Assembly: GCA_008638415.1 (NCBI GenBank)
Contig: VWVT01000005.1
Coordinates: forward strand, 248,001 to 312,000
DNA length: 64,000 bases
Source: Nocardiopsis sinuspersici
GTDB taxonomy: Bacteria > Actinomycetota > Actinomycetes > Streptosporangiales > Streptosporangiaceae
Direction of reading: 5' to 3'
Both the position numbers and the translations under genes were made by a program. Under the pieces are notes generated by a model. The model saw only the letters and a program-made list of their open reading frames with translations, did no database searches and was not told where the DNA came from. Shown in pieces: positions 7,972 to 15,958 of the stretch (position 1 is the stretch's first letter; each line of letters begins with the position of its first letter).

Positions 7972-9750
7972 CTACTCGTCCACGACCTCGGCCTGCTCCA
8001 GCCAGACCTCCTCCAGCTCACCGCGTTCGGTGGCCAGGGTCTTGGCCTCGGCGTCGAGCTCGGCGAGCCTGGCGTAGTCGTCGGCCGCGGCGGCCATCAG
8101 CTCGTGCAGCTCCGCCTCGCGCTTGGCGATGCGGTCCATGCGCCGCTCGACGCGCTGCAACTCCTTCTGCGCGGCGCGACGCTCGGCCGCCGACACGGCG
8201 GGCCGCTCCGGCGCGGTGTCCGACGCGGACGCCTCGGAGGCGCCCTGCGGCAGGGTGTCCCCTCCCGCGCTCCGCGCGCGTCGCTCCAGGTACTCGTCCA
8301 CGCCGCCGGGCAGGAACGCCAGGCTGCCGTCGCCCATGAGGGCCATCACCCGGTCGGTGATGCGCTCCAGGAAGTAGCGGTCGTGGCTGACCAGCACCAG
8401 GGAGCCCGGCCAGCCGTCGAGCAGGTCCTCCAGCTCGGTGAGGGTCTCGATGTCCAGGTCGTTGGTGGGCTCGTCCAGCAGCAGCACGTTGGGCTCGTCC
8501 ATGAGCAGCCTCAGCAACTGGAGCCGTCGGCGCTCGCCGCCGGACAGGTCGCCGATCGGGGTCCACTGGCGCTCGCCCCGGAACCCGAACCGCTCCAGCA
8601 TCTGGCTGGCGGTGTAGTCGCGCTTGCCGATGGTGATGTGCTCGCGGACCTCCATGACCGCCTGGAGGGGGCGGAGCGTGGGGTCGAGTTCGACGATGTT
8701 CTGGGACAGGTGGGCGAGCTTGACGGTCCGGCCGGTGCGGACACCGCCGGAGTCGGGCTCGCGCTCCCGGGCGAGGATCTTGAGCAGGGTGGACTTGCCC
8801 GCGCCGTTCACCCCGACCAGGCCGACCCGGTCGCCGGGCCCGAGCTGCCAGGTGAGGTGGTCGAGCAGGACACGGTCGGGGACGGACACCGACACGTTCT
8901 TGAGGTCGATGACGGTCTTGCCCAGCCGTGAGCTGGCGAAGCGGACGAGTTCGACGGTGTCGCGGACCGGCGGCTCGTCGGCGATGAGCTGGTTGGCCGC
9001 CTCGATGCGGAACTTGGGCTTGGAGGTGCGGGCCGGGGCGCCGCGGCGCAGCCAGGCCAGCTCCTTGCGCATGATGTTCTGGCGGCGCTCCTCGGCGGCG
9101 GCCGCCTGGCGCTCGCGCTCGGCCTTGGCCAGGACGTAGGCGGCGTAGCCGCCCTCGTAGCGCTCGACGGTGCCGCGCACGATCTCCCAGGTGCGGACGG
9201 TGACGGCGTCCAGGAACCAGCGGTCGTGTGTGACGACCACGAGCGACTCGGGCCGGCCGCGCAGGTGCTCGGCGAGCCAGGCGATGCCCTCGATGTCGAG
9301 GTGGTTGGTGGGCTCGTCCAGGATGATGAGGTCGTGGTCGTCGACCAGGAGCCTGGCCAGGCCGGAGCGGCGGCGCTCTCCGCCGGAGAGGCCGCTCATG
9401 GGGGTGTCCAGTTCCCAGCCGCTGAGGAGGCCGCGCAGGATGTCGCGGATGCGGGCGTCGCCCGCCCACTCGTGCTCGGCGCGGTCGCCCAGGACGAACT
9501 CACCGACCGTGGTGTCGGGGAAGGTGTCGCGCTGGTGCAGGAAGCCGACGCGCAGTCCGCGGTTGTGCACCACCCGCCCGGAGTCGGGTGCGGTGATGCC
9601 GGCGAGCACGGAGATCAGCGTGGACTTGCCGCCGCCGTTGCGGCCGACCACGCCGATGCGTTCACCCTCCTCCACACCGAGCGACACCTTGTCGAGGAGC
9701 ACGAGCGGCCCGTAGGCCAGGGACACGTCCTGAAGATTGACCAGATTCAT
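7972..9750 (-). CDS. ABC-F subfamily ATPase, Uup-like
   Basis: The 592-residue protein has two ABC cassettes and no membrane segment, the hallmark of ABC-F proteins that act on ribosomes or DNA rather than in transport. Cassette 1 has Walker A GRNGGGKST (about 37-45), signature LSGGERRR and Walker B LIILDEPTNHLD. A charged linker rich in Arg/Ala follows. Cassette 2 has GVNGAGKST, LSGGERRR and VLLLDEPTNDLD. The C terminus is an acidic/basic coiled coil (RRAAQKELQRVERRMDRIAKREAELHE), which makes it closest to Uup among E. coli members. The start at 9750 has no strong ribosome site. It is monocistronic as far as I can see. A role in antibiotic protection is possible but not indicated by neighbours. 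Confidence 0.9.
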   Translation of the reverse strand: MNLVNLQDVSLAYGPLVLLDKVSLGVEEGERIGVVGRNGGGKSTLISVLAGITAPDSGRVVHNRGLRVGFLHQRDTFPDTTVGEFVLGDRAEHEWAGDARIRDILRGLLSGWELDTPMSGLSGGERRRSGLARLLVDDHDLIILDEPTNHLDIEGIAWLAEHLRGRPESLVVVTHDRWFLDAVTVRTWEIVRGTVERYEGGYAAYVLAKAERERQAAAAEERRQNIMRKELAWLRRGAPARTSKPKFRIEAANQLIADEPPVRDTVELVRFASSRLGKTVIDLKNVSVSVPDRVLLDHLTWQLGPGDRVGLVGVNGAGKSTLLKILAREREPDSGGVRTGRTVKLAHLSQNIVELDPTLRPLQAVMEVREHITIGKRDYTASQMLERFGFRGERQWTPIGDLSGGERRRLQLLRLLMDEPNVLLLDEPTNDLDIETLTELEDLLDGWPGSLVLVSHDRYFLERITDRVMALMGDGSLAFLPGGVDEYLERRARSAGGDTLPQGASEASASDTAPERPAVSAAERRAAQKELQRVERRMDRIAKREAELHELMAAAADDYARLAELDAEAKTLATERGELEEVWLEQAEVVDE

Positions 9751-9928
9751 CAGTATCCATTGTGGCGGCAGTGCCGTGGTGCATGGACCGTCGCCGTGCC
9801 CGGCGGACCGTGCGCCGGGGCCGCCCCACCCCGTGGGCACGCCTCCGCGCGTCCCGGCCGCCCCGGTGTCCGTCCCCGTGTCCAGGGGTCGCCGAACGCG
9901 TCGGCGCCGACGGGCGGGAGCGCCGGGG

Positions 9929-10120
9929 TCAGGGCTGCGGCAGCCGGGTGAGGGTCTCGGCGTACCGGTCGGCCTGCTCGTCGGTGCGGGCGTACATGAC
10001 GGGGCTGTCCGCGCCCTTCGGGGTGATCTTCCAGACCGCGCCCCGCCCGTGCTCTCCGGGCGCCATACGGACGAACCGGACGTCGGGGTGACGCGCCGCG
10101 AGGTCCTGCCGATGATTCAT
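9929..10120 (-). CDS. Small hypothetical protein, 63 residues
   Basis: The sequence MNHRQDLAARHPDVRFVRMAPGEHGRGAVWKITP continues with a compact ending DSPVMYARTDEQADRYAETLTRLPQP. It reads like a real small cytosolic protein, with alternating strands and a C-terminal helix, and its amino-acid composition is not the Arg/Pro/Gly-rich type of shadow frames. I do not recognise the family. No clear ribosome site precedes the ATG, so expression may be weak or leaderless. It lies 180 bases upstream of the ABC-F gene on the same strand and just downstream of a decayed transketolase fragment. Confidence 0.55.
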   Translation of the reverse strand: MNHRQDLAARHPDVRFVRMAPGEHGRGAVWKITPKGADSPVMYARTDEQADRYAETLTRLPQP

Positions 10121-10184
10121 GGGGAAACCGTAGCCCCTCGCGGGGGGGCGGCGCCCCGCTTCCCCGGACCGGGGACCGCACCGG

Positions 10185-10357
10185 GAGGAAGTCCCCGGCG
10201 GCCTTGGCGGTCCCGCGACCCCCTCCGCGTCCAGCCCGTGGACCCGCGCGTGCCGGGCCGGGGTCCGTGGGCGCGCACCCCGTGTTCCCGGGCCGCCCCG
10301 GCCCCAGCCGGCGGTGGCGGCGGTCGGCCGGCCCCCGGCCACCTCGTGCGGGGCCAT
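10185..10357 (-). pseudogene. Decayed 3' fragment of a transketolase C-subunit gene
   Basis: About 170 bases here align closely with the 3' coding end of the transketolase C-terminal subunit at 15966-16140. Shared runs include CCGGCGGCCTTGGCG-like and CGCGTCCAGCCCGTGGACCC, and the order is preserved throughout. Frameshifting gaps and substitutions destroy the reading frame, so it cannot encode the protein. The equivalent peptide in the intact gene is the C terminus ending HARVHGLDAEGIAKAARDFFLV. The fragment is on the same strand as the intact gene and lies directly after the SorC-type regulator, so a second transketolase gene was probably once linked to that regulator. The similarity is seen by eye; percent identity was not computed. 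Confidence 0.75.
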
Positions 10358-10400
10358 GAGAACCCGTGGACCGCCCTGCTCACGGTCTCCTCGCCCGCTC

Positions 10401-11387
10401 CTACCCCGGCGGCTCCTCGTCGAGCAGCAGCCGGGCCACCGCGCTGTCCGTCACCAGCGTCGAGACCAGCCCGCTCCTGAGCGCCGCGCCGACGGCCCTG
10501 GCCTTCGCCTCGTCCCCGGCCCCCGCGACCGCCACCACCTCCGGCACCTCGCGCAACTGCTCCGCGCGGACGCTGATGACGCGCTCGTCCAGGTCGCTGT
10601 GCACCTGCCGTCCCTCGGCGTCGAAGAGCTGAGCCGACATCTCCGCGCACACGCCCAGCTCCGTGTACCGGGCACGCGAGTCCGCGTCCAGGGCCTGGAA
10701 GACGGTCGAGTTCCGCTCGTCCCAGCCGCCGATCGCCACCACGGCCGTCGTCAGCCGGTCGTAGTGCGCGAACGCCGACGCGATGCCCGGGTCGGCCCGC
10801 AGGGTCGCCGCCGTCGCGGCGTCGGGCAGGATGAGCGGCGCGTAGATCGGGTACGCCGGCCCGCCCGCCAGCGCCGCCGCCCGGCGCACCGTCTCGACCG
10901 ATCCGCCTCCCTCGGCGTGTTCGGAGAGCACCCCGTTCAACTGCACCACCGTGCACCGCGGCAGCTCGACCATGTCGGCGCCCATCGTCTGGAGCGCCCT
11001 GCTCCAGGCGAGCCCCAGCACCTCGCCGGGCCGCACGATCTCCGACAGCAGCCGCGCCACCACCGACCCCAGTGCCCGGCGCGTCTCCAGGAAGTCCTCC
11101 GAGGCCTCCACGACGATCGTCCGGCGCAGGCCGAAGGCCGCGCTCATGCGCTCGGACAGGTCCCCGTCCAGCCGCGCGGGCAACCGGATGTCGATACGCA
11201 CGATCCCGCTGGCGCGCGCGGCCTCCAGGTCCCGGGCGACCTTGAACCTGCTCAGCCCGAACTCCTCGGCGATCTCCACCTTCGACCGCCCGTCCAGGTA
11301 GAACCTGCGGGCGATCGCGGCGAGCCGCACCATCTCCGCGGGGCCGCTCGGGCCCGTCTCCTGAACGTCACCACGCCGCTCGCTCAT
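10401..11387 (-). CDS. SorC/DeoR-type sugar-responsive regulator
   Basis: The 328-residue protein has an N-terminal helix-turn-helix (MVRLAAIARRFYLDGRSKVEIAEEFGLSRFKVARDLEAAR, about residues 20-58). A SorC-type sugar-phosphate-binding domain follows, with the LGLAWSRALQTMG and IGGWDERNSTV segments typical of the family. Such proteins are usually released from DNA, or become activators, on binding a sugar phosphate. I place the start at the ATG 11387; an in-frame ATG at 11462 would add 25 residues. It is transcribed away from the alcohol dehydrogenase/ABC operon across a 129-base divergent promoter, so that operon is its likely target. A transketolase fragment lies just past its stop. Confidence 0.88.
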   Translation of the reverse strand: MSERRGDVQETGPSGPAEMVRLAAIARRFYLDGRSKVEIAEEFGLSRFKVARDLEAARASGIVRIDIRLPARLDGDLSERMSAAFGLRRTIVVEASEDFLETRRALGSVVARLLSEIVRPGEVLGLAWSRALQTMGADMVELPRCTVVQLNGVLSEHAEGGGSVETVRRAAALAGGPAYPIYAPLILPDAATAATLRADPGIASAFAHYDRLTTAVVAIGGWDERNSTVFQALDADSRARYTELGVCAEMSAQLFDAEGRQVHSDLDERVISVRAEQLREVPEVVAVAGAGDEAKARAVGAALRSGLVSTLVTDSAVARLLLDEEPPG

Positions 11388-11467
11388 ATGTGCAGGAGTG
11401 TACTCGATTGTGCTCCTTCCATTGACACCGTGTTCCCCTTGGGCTTTCAATGAGCTGAACATATGTG
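11385..11467. promoter_or_regulatory. Divergent control region of the sugar locus
   Basis: CATATGTG occurs twice in the same orientation, at 11385-11392 (over the regulator start codon) and 11460-11467, 75 bases apart; ACATATGT in the second is an 8-base palindrome. Between them TTGACA (11422-11427) could be the -35 of the rightward promoter with TTTCAA at 17-base spacing. Paired sites are common for SorC-type tetramers. This is inferred from motifs alone. Confidence 0.35.
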
Positions 11468-11516
11468 ATCATCACCGCTCAAACGAGCAAACAAACCCTC
11501 CAGGAGAGTCCCAGAC

Positions 11517-12518
11517 GTGCGTGCCGCCATCATCACCGAACCGGGTTCCCTCGCCGTGGGCGACCGCCCCGATCCCCGCCCCGCCTCCGACGGCGTGGTG
11601 GTCCGGGTCGGCGCCTGCGGGATCTGCGGAACCGACCTGCACATCGCCGACGGGGAGTTCCCGCCCAGCCCCTACCCGCTGGTACCGGGACACGAGTTCG
11701 CCGGAACGGTCACCGCCGTCGGCGACCACGCTCCGGGGGACCTGCGACCGGGCGACCGGGTAGCCGTGGACCCCTCCCTGTTCTGCGGGTACTGCGGGTA
11801 CTGCCGCGCCGGACGCGGCAACCTGTGCGCCCACTGGGGTGCGATCGGCGACACCGTCGACGGCGCGTTCGCCGAGTACGTGGCCGTCCCCGCCGCCAAC
11901 TGCCACCGCATGCCCGACTCGATGAGCATGCGCGAGGGCGCCCTCGCGGAGCCGCTGTCCTGCGCGGTCCACGGAGTGCGGCGCATCGGGGTGGAGGTCG
12001 GCGAGCGCTTCCTGGTGGTGGGTGCCGGAACCATGGGCCTGCTCCTCCAGCAACTGCTCCAGCGCTCCGGCGCGCGCGTCACGGTGGTCGACCGCAACAC
12101 CCGCCGCCTGGCCATCGCGGCCGACCTGGGCGCCCACGCCACCGCGACCGACACGGCCGACCTGGCCGACGAGCGCTTCGACGCCGCGGTGGACGTCACG
12201 GGCGCTCCCCAGGCCATCGAGGCGGCCTTCACCTCCCTGAGGAGGGGAGGGCGCCTGCTGGTCTTCGGGGTCGCCGACGCCGAGGCCCGGGTGTCGCTTT
12301 CGCCGTTTCGCGTCTACAACGACGAGGTCACCATCGTGGGCTCCATGGCCGTACTGAACAGCTTCGGCGCGGCCGTGGACCTCATCAGCACCGGAGCGGT
12401 GGAGACGGCTCCGCTGCTTACGGACGCCCTGTCACTGGAGAAGTTCCCCGAGGCGCTGTCCATGATGCGCTCGGGTGCCGGGGTGAAGATCCAGGTCGTC
12501 CCCGACGCGACCGCCTGA
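11517..12518 (+). CDS. Zinc-dependent polyol/alcohol dehydrogenase
   Basis: The 333-residue medium-chain dehydrogenase probably oxidises a sugar alcohol with NAD(P). The catalytic zinc ligands are in GACGICGTD (Cys37) and PGHEFAG (His59, Glu60). The structural zinc lobe has four cysteines (90, 93, 96, 104) in FCGYCGYCRAGRGNLC. The cofactor Rossmann motif is VVGAGTMGLL near residue 166. This pattern is close to sorbitol and threonine dehydrogenases. GTG at 11517 follows AGGAGAG at good spacing. It is the first gene of an operon with a binding protein and two permeases, divergent from a SorC-type regulator, so it most likely catalyses the first step on the imported polyol. The substrate cannot be read from sequence. 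Confidence 0.88.
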   Translation: MRAAIITEPGSLAVGDRPDPRPASDGVVVRVGACGICGTDLHIADGEFPPSPYPLVPGHEFAGTVTAVGDHAPGDLRPGDRVAVDPSLFCGYCGYCRAGRGNLCAHWGAIGDTVDGAFAEYVAVPAANCHRMPDSMSMREGALAEPLSCAVHGVRRIGVEVGERFLVVGAGTMGLLLQQLLQRSGARVTVVDRNTRRLAIAADLGAHATATDTADLADERFDAAVDVTGAPQAIEAAFTSLRRGGRLLVFGVADAEARVSLSPFRVYNDEVTIVGSMAVLNSFGAAVDLISTGAVETAPLLTDALSLEKFPEALSMMRSGAGVKIQVVPDATA

Positions 12519-12536
12519 ACCCCGGGAGACAGCATC

Positions 12537-13895
12537 GTGCACACCACCTCCATCACCCGCACGACCGCCGTGGCCGCCACCGGACTGCTGCTCACGGGGT
12601 GCGCCGGAGCCGGCGCCCCCCTCTCCGAGGGAGGCGCCGCCCACCTGACCGTCGCGATCGTGTCCAATCCCCAGATGCAGGACGCGATCTCCCTCCAGTC
12701 GCAGTTCCTCGAGCAGCACCCCGGCATCGAGGTCGACTTCGTGTCCCTGCCGGAGAACGAGGCCCGCGCCAAGATCACCGTCTCCGTGGCGACCGGCTCG
12801 GACGCGTTCGACGTCGTCATGATCAGCAACTACGAGACCCGCCAGTGGGCCGAGTACGGCTGGCTGACGGACCTGCAGCCCCTCATCGACTCCTCCGAGG
12901 GCTACGACCACGAGGACTTCATCCCCTCCATCCGGGAGGACCTGTCCTACGAGGGCCACATGTACTCGGTGCCCTTCTACGGCGAGTCCTCCTTCCTCGC
13001 CTACAGGAAGGACCTGTTCGCGAAGGCCGGTGTGGAGATGCCGGAGAACCCCACCTGGAAGGAGGTGGCCGGGCTGGCCGCCGAGCTCGACGGTGTGGAA
13101 CCCGGCGTCTCGGGGATCTGCCTGCGCGGCCTCGCGGGCTGGGGCGAGGTCCTCAGCCCGTTCAACAGCCTCCTGAACACCTTCGGCGGCCGCTGGTACG
13201 ACGAGGACTGGAACGCCGAGCTCGACTCCCCCGAGTTCCACCGCGCGGCCGAGTTCTACGTGGACCTGGCACGCGAGCACGGCCAGCCGGGCGCCGCCAA
13301 CAGCGGGTTCGGTGACTGCCTGAACCACTACGCGCAGGGCCGGGCCGCCATGTTCTACGACTCCACCGCCATGGTCAGCACGATCGAGGACGAGGGCGCG
13401 AGTGTCGTGGCCGGGCTCAACGGCTACGCCCCGGCCCCGGTGGCCGAGACCGGCTACGGCGGCTGGCTCTACACCTGGTCCCTGGCGATCCCCTCCACCT
13501 CCGAGCACAAGGAGGAGGCATGGGAGTTCCTGGAGTGGATGACCGACAAGGAGTACGTCCGCACCGTCGCCGAGGAGTACGGCTGGGAGCGGGTACCGCC
13601 CGGCAACCGGCTCTCCACGTTCGACGCTCCCGGGTACCAGGAGGTCTCGGAGGCCTACGCCGAGCCCATGCTCGAAGGCATCCGCCGGGCCGACCCCGAG
13701 GATCCGGGTACGCGCCCGGTCCCCTATGAGGGCATCGGTTTCCTCGCCATCCCCGAGTTCCAGGACCTGGGCACGCGGGTCAGCCAACAGCTCAGCGCGG
13801 CCGTGGCCGGACAGATCACCGTCGAGGAGGCCCTCGAACAGAGCCAGGAGTACGCCGAGACCGTCGGTGAGGCCTACAAGGAGGAGAACCGATGA
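12537..13895 (+). CDS. ABC transporter sugar-binding lipoprotein
   Basis: The 452-residue extracellular binding protein belongs to solute-binding family 1. It opens with a signal peptide ending in LLLTGC (lipidated cysteine at residue 22). The mature part begins LTVAIVSNPQMQDAISLQSQFLEQHPGIEVDFVSLPE and has the family landmarks DAFDVVMISNYETRQWAEYGWLTDL and ALPIYGESSFLAYRKDLF-like text (VPFYGESSFLAYRKDLF). GTG at 12537 follows GGGAGA. It overlaps the first permease by the ATGA tetranucleotide. The closest functional analogues are sorbitol/mannitol binding proteins, which agrees with the dehydrogenase upstream; the exact ligand is inferred. Confidence 0.9.
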   Translation: MHTTSITRTTAVAATGLLLTGCAGAGAPLSEGGAAHLTVAIVSNPQMQDAISLQSQFLEQHPGIEVDFVSLPENEARAKITVSVATGSDAFDVVMISNYETRQWAEYGWLTDLQPLIDSSEGYDHEDFIPSIREDLSYEGHMYSVPFYGESSFLAYRKDLFAKAGVEMPENPTWKEVAGLAAELDGVEPGVSGICLRGLAGWGEVLSPFNSLLNTFGGRWYDEDWNAELDSPEFHRAAEFYVDLAREHGQPGAANSGFGDCLNHYAQGRAAMFYDSTAMVSTIEDEGASVVAGLNGYAPAPVAETGYGGWLYTWSLAIPSTSEHKEEAWEFLEWMTDKEYVRTVAEEYGWERVPPGNRLSTFDAPGYQEVSEAYAEPMLEGIRRADPEDPGTRPVPYEGIGFLAIPEFQDLGTRVSQQLSAAVAGQITVEEALEQSQEYAETVGEAYKEENR

Positions 13896-14848
13896 GTGCT
13901 GCGACCGCGCCCGCGCGCGAGGCGCCCACGGCACCGTCCCCGCGCCCGCGGCCGAGGCGGAGCGCACGCGCGGCCGGATGGGCGCGCCGGGCGCCGCTCC
14001 TGCCCGCGCTGGTGTTCATGCTGGTCGTCACCCAACTGCCGTTCCTGGCGACGATCGTCTACTCACTGCGGTCGTGGAACCTGCTGCGGCCGGACTCCCA
14101 GGCGTGGGTGGGCCTGGCCAACTACGTGTCGGTGTTCACCGACCGGCAGTTCCTCGCGGCCGCGGGGAACACGGTGCTGATCACCGCCTCCTGCGTCGTG
14201 GTGGCGATGCTGCTGGGCACCGGGCTGGCGCTGCTGCTGGACCGGAGGTTCTGGGGGCGCGGCGTGGTGCGCACGCTCGTCGTCACCCCGTTCCTGGTGC
14301 TGCCCGTGGCCACGGCGCTGCTGTGGAAGCACATCATGTTGAACCCGGTGTTCGGCCTGGTGAACTTCCTGCTGTCGCCGCTGGGGATCGACACGTTCGA
14401 CTGGATCTCACAGGCGCCGCTGCTGTCGGTGGTGGTCGCGCTGGTCTGGCAGTGGACGCCGTTCATGATGCTGCTGGTCCTGGCGGGTCTGCAGAGCCAG
14501 AGCGCCGACGTGCTGGAGGCGGGCCAGGTCGACGGCGCGTCCCGGTGGCAGATGTTCGCCTGGATCACCCTGCCGCACCTGCGCCGCTACATCGAGCTGG
14601 GTGTACTGCTGGGATCGATCTACGTGGTGAACACCTTCGACACGATCTACATGATGACCCAGGGCGGTCCCGGCACCGCCAGCTCCAACCTGCCCTTCTA
14701 CATCTACCAGCGGACCTTCCTCGGGTTCGACATCGGCCAGTCGGCGGCCATGGGCGTCGTGGTGGTGGTCGGCACCATCATCTTGGCGATGCTGGCCCTG
14801 CGGCTGATCTTCCGCACGTTCATGAACGCACAGGAGGCGCGATCGTGA
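13892..14848 (+). CDS. ABC sugar permease, MalF-type subunit
   Basis: The 318-residue integral membrane protein starts with a basic Arg/Pro-rich leader, and hydrophobic segments follow at about residues 35-58, 92-116, 128-150, 185-205 and 285-305. The EAA loop that docks the ATPase is EAGQVDGASRWQMFAWITLPHLRR near residue 208. It overlaps the binding-protein stop (ATGA) and is itself overlapped by the next permease (GTGA), so the three are translated together. No ATPase gene is present in the operon. Confidence 0.9.
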   Translation: MSAATAPAREAPTAPSPRPRPRRSARAAGWARRAPLLPALVFMLVVTQLPFLATIVYSLRSWNLLRPDSQAWVGLANYVSVFTDRQFLAAAGNTVLITASCVVVAMLLGTGLALLLDRRFWGRGVVRTLVVTPFLVLPVATALLWKHIMLNPVFGLVNFLLSPLGIDTFDWISQAPLLSVVVALVWQWTPFMMLLVLAGLQSQSADVLEAGQVDGASRWQMFAWITLPHLRRYIELGVLLGSIYVVNTFDTIYMMTQGGPGTASSNLPFYIYQRTFLGFDIGQSAAMGVVVVVGTIILAMLALRLIFRTFMNAQEARS

Positions 14849-15732
14849 CCGCCCAAGCCCCCCGGCGCCCCGCGGAAGCGGGAGCCGCCCCCGCCGGGCA
14901 CACGCCGCGCCGGAAGCGCCGTCCCCGGGCCGGCGGCACCGTCCTCACCGTGCTCACCTGGGCCATCGGCCTGCTGTTCGTCTCCCCGGTGCTGTGGATG
15001 GTGCTGACCGCCTTCAAGGAGGAGAACCAGGCCGCGACCGATCCGCCGACGCTCTTCTTCCAGCCGACGCTCGACCGGTTCTCCACCGTCCTGGGCGCCG
15101 ACTTCCTTCCGTACCTGGGCAACTCGCTGATCGCCACCCTGGCGTCCACGCTGCTGGTGCTGTCGCTCGGCCTGCCCGCCGCCTACGCGCTGTCGGTCGC
15201 CCCGGTCAAGCGCACCCAGGACGTGCTGTTCTTCTTCATCTCGACGAAGATGCTGCCGGTGGTGGCGGTCGTGCTGCCGATCTACGTCGCGGCGGCCTAC
15301 CTCTCGGTGCTGGACAACGTGTGGACCCTGGTCGTGCTGTACACGGCGATGAACCTGCCCATCGCCGTGTGGATGCTGCGCTCGTTCTTCCTGGAGGTGC
15401 CCAAGGCGATCGTGGAGGCCGCCAGGGTGGAGGGCGCGGGCCTGCCGCGTGTCCTGTGGTCGGTGATGATGCCGGTCATGGCCCCGGGAATCGCGGCGAC
15501 CGCTCTGATCTGCATGATCTTCGCCTGGAACGAGTTCTTCTTCGCGGTGAACCTCACCGCCGCCCAGGCCTCCACGGTCCCGGTGTTCCTGACCGGCTTC
15601 ATCACCAGTGAGGGCCTGTTCGTGGCACAGCTTTCGGCGGCGGCCGTCATGGCGTCGCTGCCCATCGTGGTGGTCGGCTGGACGGCCCAACGACAGTTGG
15701 TGCGAGGCCTGTCGATGGGCGCTGTGAAGTAA
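14845..15732 (+). CDS. ABC sugar permease, MalG-type subunit
   Basis: The 295-residue product completes the heteromeric membrane channel. It has a basic leader and about six membrane helices; the EAA loop is EAARVEGAGLPRVLWSVMMPVMAPG (about residues 191-215). The GTG overlaps the preceding stop. No ATP-binding subunit follows; in many actinomycetes one shared ATPase (MsiK) energises several such importers, which would explain its absence. A hairpin follows 20 bases after the stop. Confidence 0.9.
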   Translation: MTAQAPRRPAEAGAAPAGHTPRRKRRPRAGGTVLTVLTWAIGLLFVSPVLWMVLTAFKEENQAATDPPTLFFQPTLDRFSTVLGADFLPYLGNSLIATLASTLLVLSLGLPAAYALSVAPVKRTQDVLFFFISTKMLPVVAVVLPIYVAAAYLSVLDNVWTLVVLYTAMNLPIAVWMLRSFFLEVPKAIVEAARVEGAGLPRVLWSVMMPVMAPGIAATALICMIFAWNEFFFAVNLTAAQASTVPVFLTGFITSEGLFVAQLSAAAVMASLPIVVVGWTAQRQLVRGLSMGAVK

Positions 15733-15752
15733 CGCGCGGCCGGACACGAGGA

Positions 15753-15785
15753 CGCCCGGGGCCGCACCGCGCAAGGCCCCGGGCG
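15753..15785 (+). terminator. Operon terminator hairpin
   Basis: CGCCCGGGGCC and GGCCCCGGGCG form a perfect 11-base stem around an 11-base loop, 20 bases after the MalG-type permease stop. Confidence 0.65.
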
Positions 15786-15852
15786 GGTCTGGCAGGACCT
15801 TCCCCTCAGTGCGGTGACCGGAAAGGGTGCACCGGCCCGCCCTCACCCGCCG

Positions 15853-15909
15853 TGATCTTGTACTTATAGCGAGGTTCGACCGTCGAACCTCGCTATAAGT
15901 ACAAGATCA
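15853..15909. terminator. Perfect 28-bp palindrome between convergent operons
   Basis: The arms 15853-15880 and 15882-15909 are perfect reverse complements around one central base. They begin TGATCTTGTACTTATAGC. The element lies 50 bases past the transketolase stop and 120 bases past the permease stop, so it is placed as a bidirectional terminator. It is much longer than its neighbours and unusually AT-containing for this DNA. A second long palindrome at 31396-31450 begins with the same GATCTTG. Confidence 0.7.
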
Positions 15910-15958
15910 TCCGGGGTTGGAGCACTCCAGCCACACCAGCAACGGATCCGGGCAGCCC

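Noticed and set aside
10117..10956. A 279-residue minus-strand frame overlapping the SorC regulator
   Set aside because: It is a shadow of the regulator reading frame with Arg/Gly-rich composition.
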